Shown: in pieces, positions 10,450 to 23,100 of the stretch
Numbering within the stretch: the first letter of the stretch is position 1
How the letters are laid out: the number at the start of each line of letters is the position of its first letter
NCBI RefSeq assembly: GCF_024586455.1
Contig: NC_065919.1
Span: forward strand, 17,850,017-17,914,016
DNA from: Bactrocera neohumeralis
Taxonomy: Eukaryota > Arthropoda > Insecta > Diptera > Tephritidae
Direction of reading: 5' to 3'
DNA length: 64,000 nt
Notes under the pieces: model-generated
Told to the model about the DNA's origin: nothing
The model's input: the letters and a program-made list of their open reading frames with translations, nothing else
The model's database searches: none
Position numbers and translations under genes: made by a program

Positions 10450-11193
10450 AATATTACCTTTGAACGTTAGCGATTCCCATTCACAGCACAGTGCCGATCA
10501 GCACGGAGGAAGTATGGCCCAATGACGTAAGGAGTACGTGTAGATTGCTGTCTGACTAATAACGCATATTTTACTTATTGTGAAGCCATTCAGCCAGAAA
10601 TGAGCCTCATCGATGAAGATGATTTCTCGATGAAAATCCGGATAAATTTCAAGTTGTTGCTCAGTACAATTCAGGAACCTATGACGATTCTGGTGGTAAT
10701 GCGGCTTCAGCTCTTGCATCAATTTGATCTTGTAAGGATGTAGGCCAAGATCTTTTCGCAAAGTTCGCCACAACGACGTTACAGAGATGCCCAACGCTTG
10801 AGAACGACGTGTGAGCGACTGATTTGGTCTTCCGCAATTGAAGCGCTAGCGGCAGTTATATTCCCGACATTACGGGCACTTCTTTGCCTCACTGGCACCG
10901 AAACATTTTGCACTGTGTCTGTTAATTCAAATTTTTGCACTAGACACCCAATTGTTGATCTGACAGAACGATTAGGCCGACTATAAACTGGACGTAGCGC
11001 TCTTCTTCTCTGAGGCCACTGACTCCGAATTTCGGTTGTAAATTTTAATAACTTCGACTCGTTGTTGGATCGTATATTTTTTCAAGATAAAAGGGCAAAC
11101 CTTGTTGAAGAGAAGTGTTAAAAGAGCGGAAAATATGACGTCGTTTGCTGTCACTATCAGTCTACTTTTGTTGCGTCTTTGTGGAAAACCCCT
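10450..11193 (-). mobile_element. Tc1/mariner-superfamily 5' half
   Basis: The minus strand begins at a terminal repeat near 11175-11193 (GGGGTTTTCCACAAAGA) and passes an HTH region (YDPTTRVEVIKIYYRNSE). It then gives GISVTSLWRTLRKDLGLHPY, KIKLMQELKPHYHQNRHRFL and EIIFIDEAHFWLNGF, the first catalytic block. After that block most of the catalytic core is deleted, ending in VNGNR-like codons near 10465. Same family as the + strand copy at 13240-14361. Confidence 0.85.
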
Positions 11194-13239
11194 TAATAAA
11201 GCTTAAAGTGTTAACAGATTAAAGCACATATCTTAAAGATTTTTACTATTAACTATGTGACTTGGAAACAAATCCTTGTCAATGGTGCATTATGTAACTT
11301 TTTTAACGACCAGCGACTAGCTAGTAAATTTTAACGAACTCACTAGCATTTATGCACCTATGTGCGCTTAAGCATTTTTCTTCCACTGCAATTGCTTGTA
11401 AGCCTTTATAAGGATAAAGGATACTTTAACCTAATACACTTGCTTCTAATCAACTCAATTGTAGAGTGCAGCTGTAATTGTGACATACAACGTTTGCTCA
11501 GAAAAAACTCTTGCGCAATATTTGCTTCATTTACCCACACAGCCACACACAAGTCGAGTGCACGCACGTATTGCAAGCGCCTAGACGTACATACGTTCTT
11601 TCTTTTGAGACGTCAAGGAAGCAGAGACAACAGCAGCCAGTCAACTGATATGTGGGCGACATTTGTAACTGACACTTTTATTGTTTCCACAACTGTGGTT
11701 ATACAAACAACATATATATGTGTATGTATGTATATGTGTTTTTGCAAAAGCTGAAGCCGTGGAGGAAAGTGTTGGAGCTCTACACATTTGAGCTTAGTTT
11801 TATGCATTCAGGAGAATGAGAGAGTGCTTTAAGTCTATATAAAGCTATTCGGCTGCGTACCTTTGGTTTCTCACATTAGCTGCAACTTGCAGAAATTGTA
11901 TAAAGATGCCATTATCACAATTCAATGGAGCTCCTTAAATATTTCCACTTTCATTCGATACCTTTCGTGTTACTATTCGTGTTAAGTTTAAATTTATGTA
12001 GTACTCTTATATGTATATGTACTTTGACGATTCTTAGTTCCTGTTGATCCTTAGTTTCACAAATAAGTGAATAGATCTCTGATCTAAATAGCTAAGCTTA
12101 ATAATATCAGCTGGAAACGAACTAAGGTAGAGAACATTGTTGTTAAATGGAGGTTTTTAAAACACCCAACTTCAACACTGCACCGACGCGGACACATTCA
12201 AGCTTCAAAAACAACCTTGGCCTACCAAATTATAACAACTACAGGATGCTCTTCGAGGAGTCTTTACTACTAAGATGATTTTGTCTCAGTATGCTTTTCG
12301 AGGCATTATCGAGTTCAGTTTATTATACTACACTTGACTATCTAGTTCTAACTGATACCGACCAAAGTGTATAATGTTATATGATTAGTACGTTTTGTTT
12401 TTAAAAGAACAAATATTAAATTCTAGAGAAAAAGAGAATACATAGCATTTCCTAGAAGGGTCACATGATGCGCGTCAGTCTCGCCCTCATTTATGCACTT
12501 AAGCGCAAACATACGCTCGCATGCCACTCAATACAACGGCATACACTGCAACATTCTCCATTTTAATTTGTTTCGCTGTCTTACATTACTCTCATGTTTA
12601 TTTTTCTTTTCATTTATTACTACTTCTGCTGCTGATTCCCAGACAATTGTCGTAGATGTGGCAACATTGGAAACTTGTGCTTTTTACTTCCAATAAAAAG
12701 TCTTGCTTTTATGGTTGTTGATTGTTGACTTAGGCAGCTTTAAAGGGTGAATGAATTGGTGGATAAATAGAAATTTGGCGGGAGCTAAGTAACGATATGT
12801 AAGTGTGTACATAAATATTAGTCAATTTTAAAGAAAGAGGCAGCGGCTAAGAGCAGAATGGAGCATGGAAAGGAGTTAATGATAGATGTGGAACACTAAA
12901 CTGATATAGTTTTTATTAGAATATGGAAATAGTAACAAGCTAAGAAGAAAATTCGGGATGCCTCTCCGACAAATATCCAACAAATATATTATATAATACT
13001 TGATTCAATCCAGAGTTGGAGCCTACGTTTGAATCTGTGTTGAGACCGTATTTGAACTTGCTTCGAGCAGAGGAATATTGCAATAGGATGTTGTAGAGAA
13101 AGAAGGATCTGAATAAATGAGATATATATTTTCCCCACTGACGCATTTCATATATACGGTTTATCAAGAGGAAGCTACAAAAGCAAACCGATAGAAACAG
13201 CAAACGACGACATATTTTTTCACGTTCTTTTGACATTTC
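11194..13239. other. Non-coding intron or flank
   Basis: AT-rich sequence with scattered simple repeats. A 130-residue frame at 11362-11754 lacks family resemblance or splice context. No gene, RNA or clear element. Confidence 0.55.
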
Positions 13240-14361
13240 TCTTCAGTAAGGTATACGATCCAACAACGGGCAAAAGTATTAGAATTTACTACCGAAATTC
13301 CGAGTTAGTGGTCTCAACTTTAAGAGCGCTACGTCCAATTTATGGTTGTCATAGTCGTCCTGTCAGATCAACAATAGAGCATCTAGTGGAAAAATTTTAA
13401 TCCACAGGCACAGTACAAAATGTGCTCATTCCAGTGAGACAAAGAAGTGCCCGTAGTGTCGAGAATATTGCTGTCGCTAGCGCATCAATTGAGGAAGACC
13501 CATGTCAGTCTCTCACACATAGTTCTCAATGTTTTAGCATCTCTGTGACGTCGCTGTTACGAATTTTGCGAAAATATCGTGGCCTATCCTTACAAGATCA
13601 AATTGACGCAGGAATTGAAGCCGCTTGACCACCAGAAATGCCGTATGTTCTTCTTGAAAACGAACCGGATTCTCATCGAAAAATCATCTTCAGCGATGAT
13701 GCTCCTTGTTGGTTGAATAGCCTCTTCATTAAGCAAAATATGCAATATCGGTCAGGCAGCATTCTACACGTACTCAATGAGTCAACATTGCATCCCGAAA
13801 AAATTAAGGTTTGGTGCGGTTTATCTGTCGGCGGCGTCATTGGACCGTACATATTCCGTGATGATCAAGACCTTTTCGTTACTGTGAATGGGAATCGCTA
13901 CCGTTCATTGATAACCGAATATTAATCGTCCGCATTGGGTGATATAGACTTGAACAATATCTGGTTTCAACAAGACGGTGCCACAAGCCACACAGCGAAT
14001 GTCACAATCGATTTTTGAAAACCAAGTTTTATGAACGTGTTATTTCACGAAATGGCCCAGTCAATTGGCCGCCTCGGTCGTGCGATTTGATGCCGTTCGA
14101 CAATTTTCTGTGAGGCTACCTCAATTCCATGGAATATGCCAGCAAGCCAGCACCGATTGCACATCGTACGAATATCGAAAGTGAAATTACTGCAGTTATG
14201 ACCGATTTATGCTTGAAAACCGTGGAAAATTGGATTCAACATCTGGACTTCTATAAGCGTGCCTGTGGTGGCCATGCAAAAGAAATCGAGTTCCATACAT
14301 AATGGCATCGAATGTACTTTTAAGAATTTCAGTGATAGCCCAGCTCTTATTGGAAAAACCC
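13240..14361 (+). mobile_element. Tc1/mariner-superfamily near-full-length pseudogene
   Basis: Starts with the HTH (YDPTTGKSIRIYYRNSELVV), then VRQRSARSVENIAVASASIE, ISVTSLLRILRKYRGLSL, and a stop. The frame at 13638-13922 gives HRKIIFSDDAPCWLNSLF (first catalytic Asp kept), HPEKIKVWCGLSVGGVIGPY and VNGNRYRSLITEY. After a stop come DLNNIWFQQDGATSHTANVT (second Asp kept) and, shifted, SRNGPVNWPPRSCDLMPFDN. The tail reads CLKTVENWIQHLDFYKRACG then GHAKEIEFH. The 3' terminal repeat is at 14343-14361 (GGGTTTTTCCAATAAGAGC reading inward). Stops and shifts make it inactive. Confidence 0.9.
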
Positions 14362-15157
14362 ATTACACAGATTTTAACATCAGATTTTCAAAAAATCGCT
14401 TTAACTTTTCCCAAACTAGAATCCAACTGAACTAACCTCTACGCTAATTTTGTCAGAAGTATCACAAGTGATTATTTTTGTACGCCTCCAAGAATGGCGA
14501 TTCAAAATTGTTGATTTGACATCAAAATTTTAATGGATACCATTGGACTCGCATTTTTTCATGCCGTAAATAAAATGAATCCTTATATTAAACTGTTGGT
14601 GCAAAAGGTGCCAAATTCCAAATAATTCGATTTCTGCAAAAATAAAGTTTTTTTTTACCAATTCAGCGCATTCGTATATCGAATTGTGTTATTTACCTAC
14701 CGTCCGCAAACTAACCGCTGTGCATTAGCACTAACTTAAAATCCGTTTAGCTCACATTCATTTTGAATTCCACGTAAAAACACGAAGCGTGTCGGAACTG
14801 AATTAATTCGCGTAGAAACAACAAAAGTGCGCGCTTTTCATTTAAAATAGAATTCAAATATTTTGCGACATTTTACAGCGAAATCGATTTGTTACCGAAT
14901 TAGATTTTAATTCAGTTAAACCGAATGACCGGTTCAGATACGGCTGATGGTATGCCGGAGAATATTCCTTTATGATACAAGCCGAATGTGTATACAGAAA
15001 TGTTATGGAAAGTGTGAGTTGGAAGAGATTCATATCAGAACACTATATGACCTCGATACTTGTTTTTGAATACCTAACGATTTGGAACGTCTAAAAGAAG
15101 TGAAATAGACAAACTTCGAGATTTAAGGTGCGCACCTAGTGAGAAGTTTCGATTTTT
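14362..15157. other. Non-coding intron or flank
   Basis: No gene or confident element recognised. Confidence 0.55.
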
Positions 15158-15242
15158 TATGCCCTGAACAGGGTATATTAAGTTTGTCACGAAGTTTGTA
15201 ACACCCAGACATCAGTATGTTGAGCTGAGTCGATTTAGCCAT
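15158..15242 (+). repeat. Fly tandem-core repeat, 5' fragment
   Basis: Reads CCCTGAACAGGGTATATTAA, TTTGTAACACCCAGA, then GAGCTGAGTCGATTTAGCCA, the 5' part of the repeat family seen at 20235-21135. It stops abruptly at CCGTCTGTCTG, where a different GC-richer block starts. Confidence 0.8.
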
Positions 15243-15450
15243 GTCCGTCTGTCTGGTCAGCGGCACCTTCCGAATTAGGGAACCGACCATTCCAGGTGCA
15301 TGCCCTTAAATTGTAATCCTTAATGCGTTTGCCATGATCATCATCAAACGGGGGCTCTCTTATCCGAGGCTGTTGTATTTTACGTGGCTGGGTGCCAAAC
15401 CCAGTGCACAATACTGAAGAGGAATTAGCTCGCCTTCAACTAAGCTAAAT
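15243..15450. other. Unassigned GC-richer block, possibly a LINE 3' tail
   Basis: Begins exactly where the preceding repeat is cut off. GC content is visibly higher than its surroundings, with GGGAACCGACCATTCCAGG and TACGTGGCTGGGTGCCAAAC. No coding motif seen. The abrupt boundary suggests an insertion, possibly the 3' end of a non-LTR element. Confidence 0.35.
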
Positions 15451-16289
15451 AGCATGGACCCAAAAGTAAGAAATTAAATATCTCACTCCTTTTAAAGTAT
15501 CTAAATGTCAATTTCTGCAGACATTTCGCTGACAACTTGCAAACCTGTGCGCCGAGGTATTTTAAAACATAATTTATGTCGATTATTCAGTGTCACGCCG
15601 CAACCAGCAATCGTATATATAAATGTATTTTCTGCAGAATTTTTTGCGCAACACAACTAATGCAAACGTGGCATAACAACTAATGTGGCACGTCGCATTG
15701 CTAGTGTGTATGCACGCGCACGTGCCACAATATTCGCTGAATAAATATACAACCTCAGTTTTGTGAAAATGTATGTACACAAACAGACATATGTATGTAT
15801 TCGTTTGTAAATGAACATTGGAATGTATTAGTAATGGCATTCGCATCCATTTTTTTACCTAAAAAATAGGCGTTAATTGCTCGATATTTACTTAGGTGCC
15901 TGTCAACACATTACCTCACACTTTTAAATCGAAAATTCCAACGGGCAATCAGTAAGATTTTTTCTTAAATTAAGGAAATCTACCATACCATTCCATATTT
16001 GAAGTGAAAACAGGTAAATAAAAGGCTTCGAGCTGCATTTTTGCGGGCGTTGTCTTCAATTCAGTTGAGTTGACAGCGCAGAGTGAATTTTAAAACGGAT
16101 GGAATGGTAAATTTGAATGATAGTTCACTTGATGGTTAACATGTATCAATATTTTATATTATTATAATCACTTTTACCAGTGTGGCTTTAGACCTGACAA
16201 ATTCATCATATACTAGATTCTTATAATACATGAAATCCTGGAGGAGAGCATTTGGATATTAGCAGAGATATTGCATATAAAATATAATT
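15451..16289. other. Non-coding intron or flank
   Basis: AT-rich, no supported gene or named element. Confidence 0.55.
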
Positions 16290-16970
16290 TGATTTAAATT
16301 CAATTATAAACTAATTTCTTAATTAAGATTGCAGTTCAATTTATATTCAATTAAAAATTTATTAATTGCTTAATTAAGATTTTGGTTCGATTTATATTCA
16401 ATTATAAATTTATTAATTGGTTAGTTAAGATTTCACTTCGATTTATATTCGATTTCAGTTCAATTTATATTCAAAAATTTATTAATTGCATAATTAAGAT
16501 TTCGGTTCGATTTATATCCAATTAAAAATTTATTAATTGCTTAATTAAGGTTTTAGTTCAATTTATATTCAATTGAAAATTTATAATTTGCTTAATTAAG
16601 ATTTCATTTCGACTAATATTCATTTAATTATTTATTAACTGCTTAATTAAGATTTTAGTTCAATTCATATTCAATTAAAAATTTATTAATTGCTTAATTA
16701 AGATTTCGGTTCGATTTATATTCAATTAAAAATGTATTAATTGCTTAACTAAAATTTCAATTCGACTAATATTTATTTAATAATTTATTAACTGCTTAAT
16801 TAAGATTTCAATTCGACTAATATTCATTTAATTATTTATTAACTGCTTAATTAAGATTTTAGTTCGATTTATATTCAATTGAAAATTAATTAACTGCTTA
16901 ATTAAGAATTCGGTTCGATTTATATTCAATTAAAAATTTACTAATTGCCTAATTAAGATTTCAGTTGAGT
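16290..16970 (+). repeat. 51-bp AT-rich minisatellite, about 13 copies
   Basis: The marker AATTAAGATTT recurs at 16321, 16372, 16423 (variant), 16492, 16543, 16594, 16645, 16696, 16747 (variant), 16799, 16850, 16900 and 16951. The spacing is almost always 51 bases; one interval is 69 because of an internal duplication. Each unit also carries GTTCGATTTATATTCAATTA and TTTATTAATTGCTT. Many units contain TTAATTAA palindromes. Confidence 0.95.
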
Positions 16971-18194
16971 TGAACCAACGCCTTAATTGGGAAAGCAAAT
17001 TACCTGATTCACCGCCGCCAGACAATTCACTCAGTTTCAGCATAAAACCAACTCTGAAAGAAAAGTTTCAAATGATTTTTATTAAGCTAATTAATTTTCA
17101 TTTAAGATTTCATCGGAAATATAAACAGTATAACGAAAAAGCGGTCATTTTCAGTTGTAACTATTTTATGAAAATATTAACAAATTTTTGTCTAGTGCTG
17201 AAGGAGCCACCTTCGTATATGCCGTGATTTCTTTAACTGTTTGGCTTGAAGAATTTTCATAGTAACTCCTCTTACTTTGTGGCATATTTTACACTCTTAA
17301 TTTGTGAATGCTTTTACCAGCTTTTTCTGCGTGAAATCATAAAAGATAACAAGCTTTCAATCAATAAGCCAAACAACTTTCAAAATGATTTGAAAGCAAA
17401 AGTGAGAATATTACTATAATAATCCTTAAACATATGTTCTCTACATTTAATATACATATCCGTATATAAAATATTACATAGAAGCCATAGCTTAAATTTT
17501 CGCACATTCATGAAATTTACTTCATTGCCTTTCGTAATCCAATCAAGTCCTTGCCGCAATTAATACGCCACATTCTACACAATTTCATTATATTGCTTCA
17601 TTAAACGCTGACAGCAAGTGTCAAGTCGTGCGAAGCAAGCACGAAAGCAGATAACTAAAAATTTTAGAAACAACAACGGCAATTAGAACAACAAAATAGC
17701 TATCAATGACAACAGTAACAGCAACAACAATAATAATAACAATAATCAGTGATAATCAGGACAAACGTGTCAAATGCATAGATGACAGCGGCGACATCGG
17801 ACTAACTGATGCATAGAAGCGATGTATATATGAAGTATATAAGAATATATACAGTATACAGTATATATGAATTTATAGTAGTATTTTAAAACATGTGAAG
17901 TTCAGTGTATAATAGTGCCTTTAAAGAAATTGAAATATAATAATGAAATTTCATATGAATTATATGTATACTTGGACAAGGCTATATAGCGCTTATTAAT
18001 GAGATTATAAAGACTAACAAAATTTTGACAGATTTTAATATTACGCGTAATATACAAGTATAGCAGGGAGGTTCAATTTCGCAAAAATAAACAGTGACGT
18101 GTTCAAGAAGCAAATCATTGAGGTTGTAAACGCCTTTAGATTACCAATAAATTTTAATTAGTAATATTTTGTATTTGCAATTAAACATTGCTAC
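16971..18194. other. Non-coding intron or flank
   Basis: AT-rich. A CAACAA/AATAAT-rich stretch lies near 17660-17750 and TATA-type repeats near 17820-17880. No gene recognised. Confidence 0.55.
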
Positions 18195-18480
18195 TCTTCA
18201 GATTACTCTGAAAGACAGCGCTACATTTTCAGAACACAAATTATTCAGATCTGTTCCCTATAGCATATAGCTGTCATACAATTTGATACATCCAAAACAT
18301 TTCCTAATATGGAAAACTTTCTTATTTAACAATATTTCTTCACAAAATTCGGCAATGCTTATGCTCTATAACAATGGTACAAGCTACGAAAATATTGTTC
18401 AGATCGGACCACTATAGCATATAGCTGTCATACAAATTAATTTATGCTATTAGAAAAGAAAATTTTAATTTGGCATTTTA
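18195..18480 (+). repeat. Fly tandem-core repeat, two units
   Basis: The core TAGCATATAGCTGTCATACAA occurs near 18260 and again near 18413, a period of about 153 bp, with ATTGTTCAGATCGGACCACT before the second core. Divergent copy of the same family as 20235-21135. Confidence 0.82.
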
Positions 18481-19287
18481 TAATAACACTGAAACAAAAT
18501 TTTGCGTTAAACTAATAAAATTAATTAAAAATTTAAAGAAATGTAATATAATAAGATTTCCAAATGTCCAATACACCGCTTAAACGAGCATGATTCAGTA
18601 CATTCAATTTCACGCCTGGAGGTATGCTAGAACTATGACACTTACTCATATCTGCTTATACAAACAAACTCTTATAGATAGTACATAAAATACCATGAGT
18701 GTGCACTGAGTACTTTGAATATGTCACGGCACCTTGCAACAACCTAACATGCAACTTACCACACCACAGTTGCATTAACTCAGGATCTTGTGGCATTAAA
18801 TAAAATAACGCCCCTCCAATGATATACATATACACGATGCTCGACATGCACTGCCATAACAATAGCATTGGAAAGGGGAAAGAAAAAAGTGCAAATTAAA
18901 GCAACAAAAGCACAAAACGGCTGAAATAATATACCGCAAATGTGTGCATTTTCAACCGATGTCGTCGTATTTGAACTTCTAGCTTGCAGCAAGTAATTGT
19001 AATTTAATTTCCAATTAGCAAACAAGCAACTAAATCGAAAATCCTTCCTGCCACAAGCACGTCGCATGCAACAAGACATGTAGGAAACTTAATTACTCAA
19101 ACATATAGCATACACATGTATGTATATAGAAATATACACTCACACACACACGCATGCAGTTTAGTTGCCAGCTGCCTCATACAAAATGCAGGCGAAAGAG
19201 CAGTTGTGACAGTAGTTGTTGCTACAGGTGACGGTTGTTGATTGTATATATGTAAACGAAAGTATATAATATTCATATATATGTATA

Positions 19288-19322
<35 letters not shown>

Positions 19323-19878
19323 CGGAGAAAACTAAAATGTGCTTGGTTTCAACAAATAAAAATGCCTTGCTATGCGCAACTTACATATGAGCATGTTGCC
19401 ACCATGCTTCTAACTTGGCTATGAGTGTGTAGCACAAGTGGACAGTTGCTTTGTATGACATTGAATAACCGAAAAAATTTAATTTAAAAATTGTGAGCTC
19501 TGGTTGCAAAATATTTGCACTTCTCTTGACATTTTTTGGCCTTTCTACTACAAATAGATTGTTGAGTTTCATGCGTAATCTGAAATTTTATTTAGGAAAC
19601 GCAAAATGTATACCTAAAACTAAAGCTCACTGAAATCATACTTGTTTTCGACTTTACATTTTTAGTTTTATGCTTTGACCGGTTTCGAAGTTAACTTCAG
19701 TGACCGAAGCTGCTCGAAATACAGAGGTGCTTTAAATTTGTAAAACTAATAGTTATAAAGTATATTAAAAAATATCAAAATAATTCAATTAATTAATAGT
19801 TAAATACATTATCATCTCCATACATGTTCCACACATTTACCTAAACAAATATGTTTTGTCTTTCTCTCTTTCCTGCAG
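18481..19878. other. Intron or flank upstream of the first recognised exon
   Basis: No gene recognised apart from the exon acceptor at its end. A compound microsatellite of GT then AT lies at about 19286-19321. The final 25 bases are pyrimidine-rich (TTTGTCTTTCTCTCTTTCCTGCAG), a strong splice acceptor for the exon at 19879. Confidence 0.7.
19286..19321. repeat. Compound (GT)n(AT)n microsatellite
   Basis: About nine GT units pass directly into about eight AT units. Confidence 0.95.
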
Positions 19879-20116
19879 CCTGTTGGCATATATGCGAAAA
19901 AATACGAATGGGCCGCCCGACCTTCCAGCAGCAGTGGCGGTAATCTACATCTTGACCTACATCCGCCGCCTATGCAAATCGGCGGCGATTGTTCGCTGTG
20001 GATACGTTCGGCGACACTGGACTTCGACGATGGTTTGTGGGAGTGCCAAGTGACGGCGAGTGATTTCACAACACAAGATGCACTCACCAGCCAACCAGTG
20101 CGACTGGTTGTCAGAG
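19879..20116 (+). CDS. Ed/Fred-like exon 1: C-terminal half of an Ig domain
   Basis: 79 codons plus one base, entered in phase 0 after TTTCCTGCAG and leaving in phase 1 at CAGAG|GTAAGT. It encodes the C-strand Trp (KKYEWAARPSS), an E-strand block with an extra Cys (GGDCSLWIRSATLD), then FDDGLWECQVTASD with the F-strand Cys, and a G strand ending VRLVVRG. The B-strand Cys must be in an upstream exon. The domain resembles the first Ig domain of Ed/Fred or nephrin-like proteins. Confidence 0.85.
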
Positions 20117-23100
20117 GTAAGTTGTTTCATTACATTAGTTGGCATAATAAAACTGACGGAGACATTTGAGCGGCATAGCGCCACTTTAGTCAAAGATAAG
20201 TGATTAGAAGTAAGGAATTCGTCTGTCTGTTTATACATATACATATATGAGAAGTTATCCCTTCATAACAAACAAGTAATCCCTTGGTAAATCGATCTGA
20301 AATTTTGTATACACCTTTTTCTCTCCAATAAACTGATAATTTGCCCAAAATCGCCGTTATCGCACCGCTATGGCATATAGCTGCCAACAACCGACCAATC
20401 AGAATCAGAGGGTCCGTGTAGTCTGTCAGATTAGGTATACCCAAGCCAACGGTAAAACTGCACAAATTGTTCAAAATAAATGTAGCAATAGCTGCCTGAA
20501 AACTTGACCAACGAGAATCTTTTTCTTCCCAAAAAACTGCTTTTTTCCAAAATCACCGTTAATTAGATCATCTGTGCATGTTGCTGCCAACAATCGTTGA
20601 ATCAAGTTCTTCTATGGAAATCCTTTTTCGTTGTAGAGATATCTTGACGAAATTTGCCACAGATTATTACCCAAGCCAACAGTAAAATCTCTGAGCAAAT
20701 TGTTCAAATCGGACACCTATAGCATATAGCTGCCATATAAACTGACCAACGAGAATCTAGTTCTTCAAAGAAATATTTTTTCCTTGATGAGATATCTTGA
20801 CGAAATTTGGCACAAATGATTATCCAAGCCAACGGTATAACATCTGAATAAATTGTTCAAATCGAACAGCTATAGCATGTTGCTGCTATACAAACCGATC
20901 AATTAAAATCAAGTTCTTCTATGGAAATCTTTATTCCTTGATGAGATATCTCGACAAAATTTGCACAGATTATTACCCAAGCCAACGGTATAATATCTGA
21001 ATAAGTTGTTCAAATCAGACATCTATAGCATATAGCTGCCATACAAACAGACCGATCAAAATCGAGTTCTTCTATGTAAACTTCTTTATTTGTGAAAGGT
21101 ATTTCAGCTTCGATGCAACCGAAGTTAAAGTAAGTGATTGATAGAAAATTTCAACGTAATCTACTTAGAACTTTAAATACCGAGTCAATTGCGCACTTGT
21201 AGATAAGATTGCTGCTAATCAAATGTCGCATCACAAAAATTAACACTTTCAACCACATAGCATACCTTTTATATAAATTTTTTCGCTTTGCAACACTCAA
21301 ACTTTTCCCACTGCATTCTTTTCACTTCCACTTTATTGCATTTTTTGTATGTTTGTCTTTGAGTAAACCGTTTTTTCTATAGAACAGACTAATTAAATTA
21401 TGTTGCCTCAAGTTGTCGCCTGTTTTCCAATCAAGCACAATCTAAGCAAAGGTTAACCAAGAAGAAGGAGAAATTGAAAAAAATAATGTGAGCGCAAGCG
21501 GAGAAAGTTGAAAGTTGTTACAGCTGAGACCAATTCAGTAATTTGCCATCCTGTAGCACTGGTACAAGCTATGACTGACCTCTTAAAACTTAATTAATTT
21601 GAAATCTTATCTAATTTTCCAACACGTTGGCTGCAATTTCCATGGCTTTCAAGGCTTACCTTGCAACCGGTATGCTGCAGCATCCGACATACACAAGCCC
21701 TAGCAACTGCGCCCTCGCTTTATGTGCGCTCAAAGAAGAGTATGTGGGTGGTCTGTGTATGTGTGTGTGTTTGCGTATCATTAGCCGCAGATCTATAGAA
21801 ATATGCATACGTGTGTTTGCATGGAACTAGAAGTGCGGGTAAAAGTACAACAAGGAAATTGACCCTAACGCAGCTGATGACTCCATGCTGTTTAAGCACT
21901 TGCACTCTTCGCACCCACCTGCACGTACACGTATGTATGAGTATATAAAGATGTATGTACTCGTTTCAGAACGCTTAGTTGATATGCACCTTGATTTACC
22001 TTGTGGTAACAACACTCAACTCAACTCAACACATTTAACATAGAATTAACTGCTATCCATTTACTCATTTTACACAAAGTGCAATTTCGCCTTTAGCTAC
22101 ATTTATATGAAAACTCATTTATATATACCATAAATATATATTTATATACAAAAATATATGAATATGTATGCTCCTGGGTTTAATTAATACAACTCCTTAC
22201 AACAGTGATATGAAAAATACAAGGACATATGAAAAGTGTACAAGGAAAATTATTGACATAATATTTTTATTTAAAATATGGACTCAGTTTCCTGTAAAAA
22301 AAAGAAAACCCAATAACTGCGACTGTACAAACTAAAATGCTTTTGAGAGAAGGGGTTTTCATACAAGAATTTAATTTTTATCATATTTTTTATCATATAC
22401 ATATATAACAGTAGTATTAGCAATTTGATGGATCAGAGCTGGTAGCGTTTCCTTTGACAATACTCCATGCCAAATTTCGTGAAGATACCTTATCAAATAA
22501 AAAAATTTGTCCATACAAATCCCTGATTTCGATCGTTCAGTTCGTATGGCAGCTATATGCTTTAGTTCTCCGTTCTACACGAATTCTTCGGTGATTGTAA
22601 TACTACTTCGAATAATAATCCATCTCAACTTTTGTAAAAATATCTTATCAAATAAAAAAGTTTTGCATACCAGGGTTTGATTTTGATGGGTCTGTGGGCA
22701 AATAATAGTAAGACTTTTTATTTTAAATTTCCCACAAACACATATTCGGCGAAATACTTTTTTTTTGCCAGGTTTGTATGACTGTCAATGACATCTGTGC
22801 CAAATCTGACATCAAAACAGTCATTAGTGCTTAGTGTACGCTTGTGTTTCTGAAGTAGATAATGTGCATTCGGCGATTTTTACTTTGAGTGAAATTATTC
22901 GACAAAGAAGTGCCATTAAATTTTGTGTGCGGAAACAAATTTCTGGTGCCGAAACATTCAGAATGTTGGTAAAGGCATTCAGTGATAATTGTTTGTCGCG
23001 AACAAGTGTTTTTGACTGGTATAAATTATTCAAAGAGACTGGAGAAAGCGTTGACGACAAACCACGTCCAAGGCGGCCATCAACATCAACTAGTGATCAA

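Noticed and set aside
11362..11754. 130-residue plus frame
   Set aside because: No domain, no splice context, mixed composition; likely chance in intron or flank.
16290..16970. 51-bp repeats as a CRISPR array
   Set aside because: No unique spacers between repeats, degenerate units, and a eukaryotic intron context.
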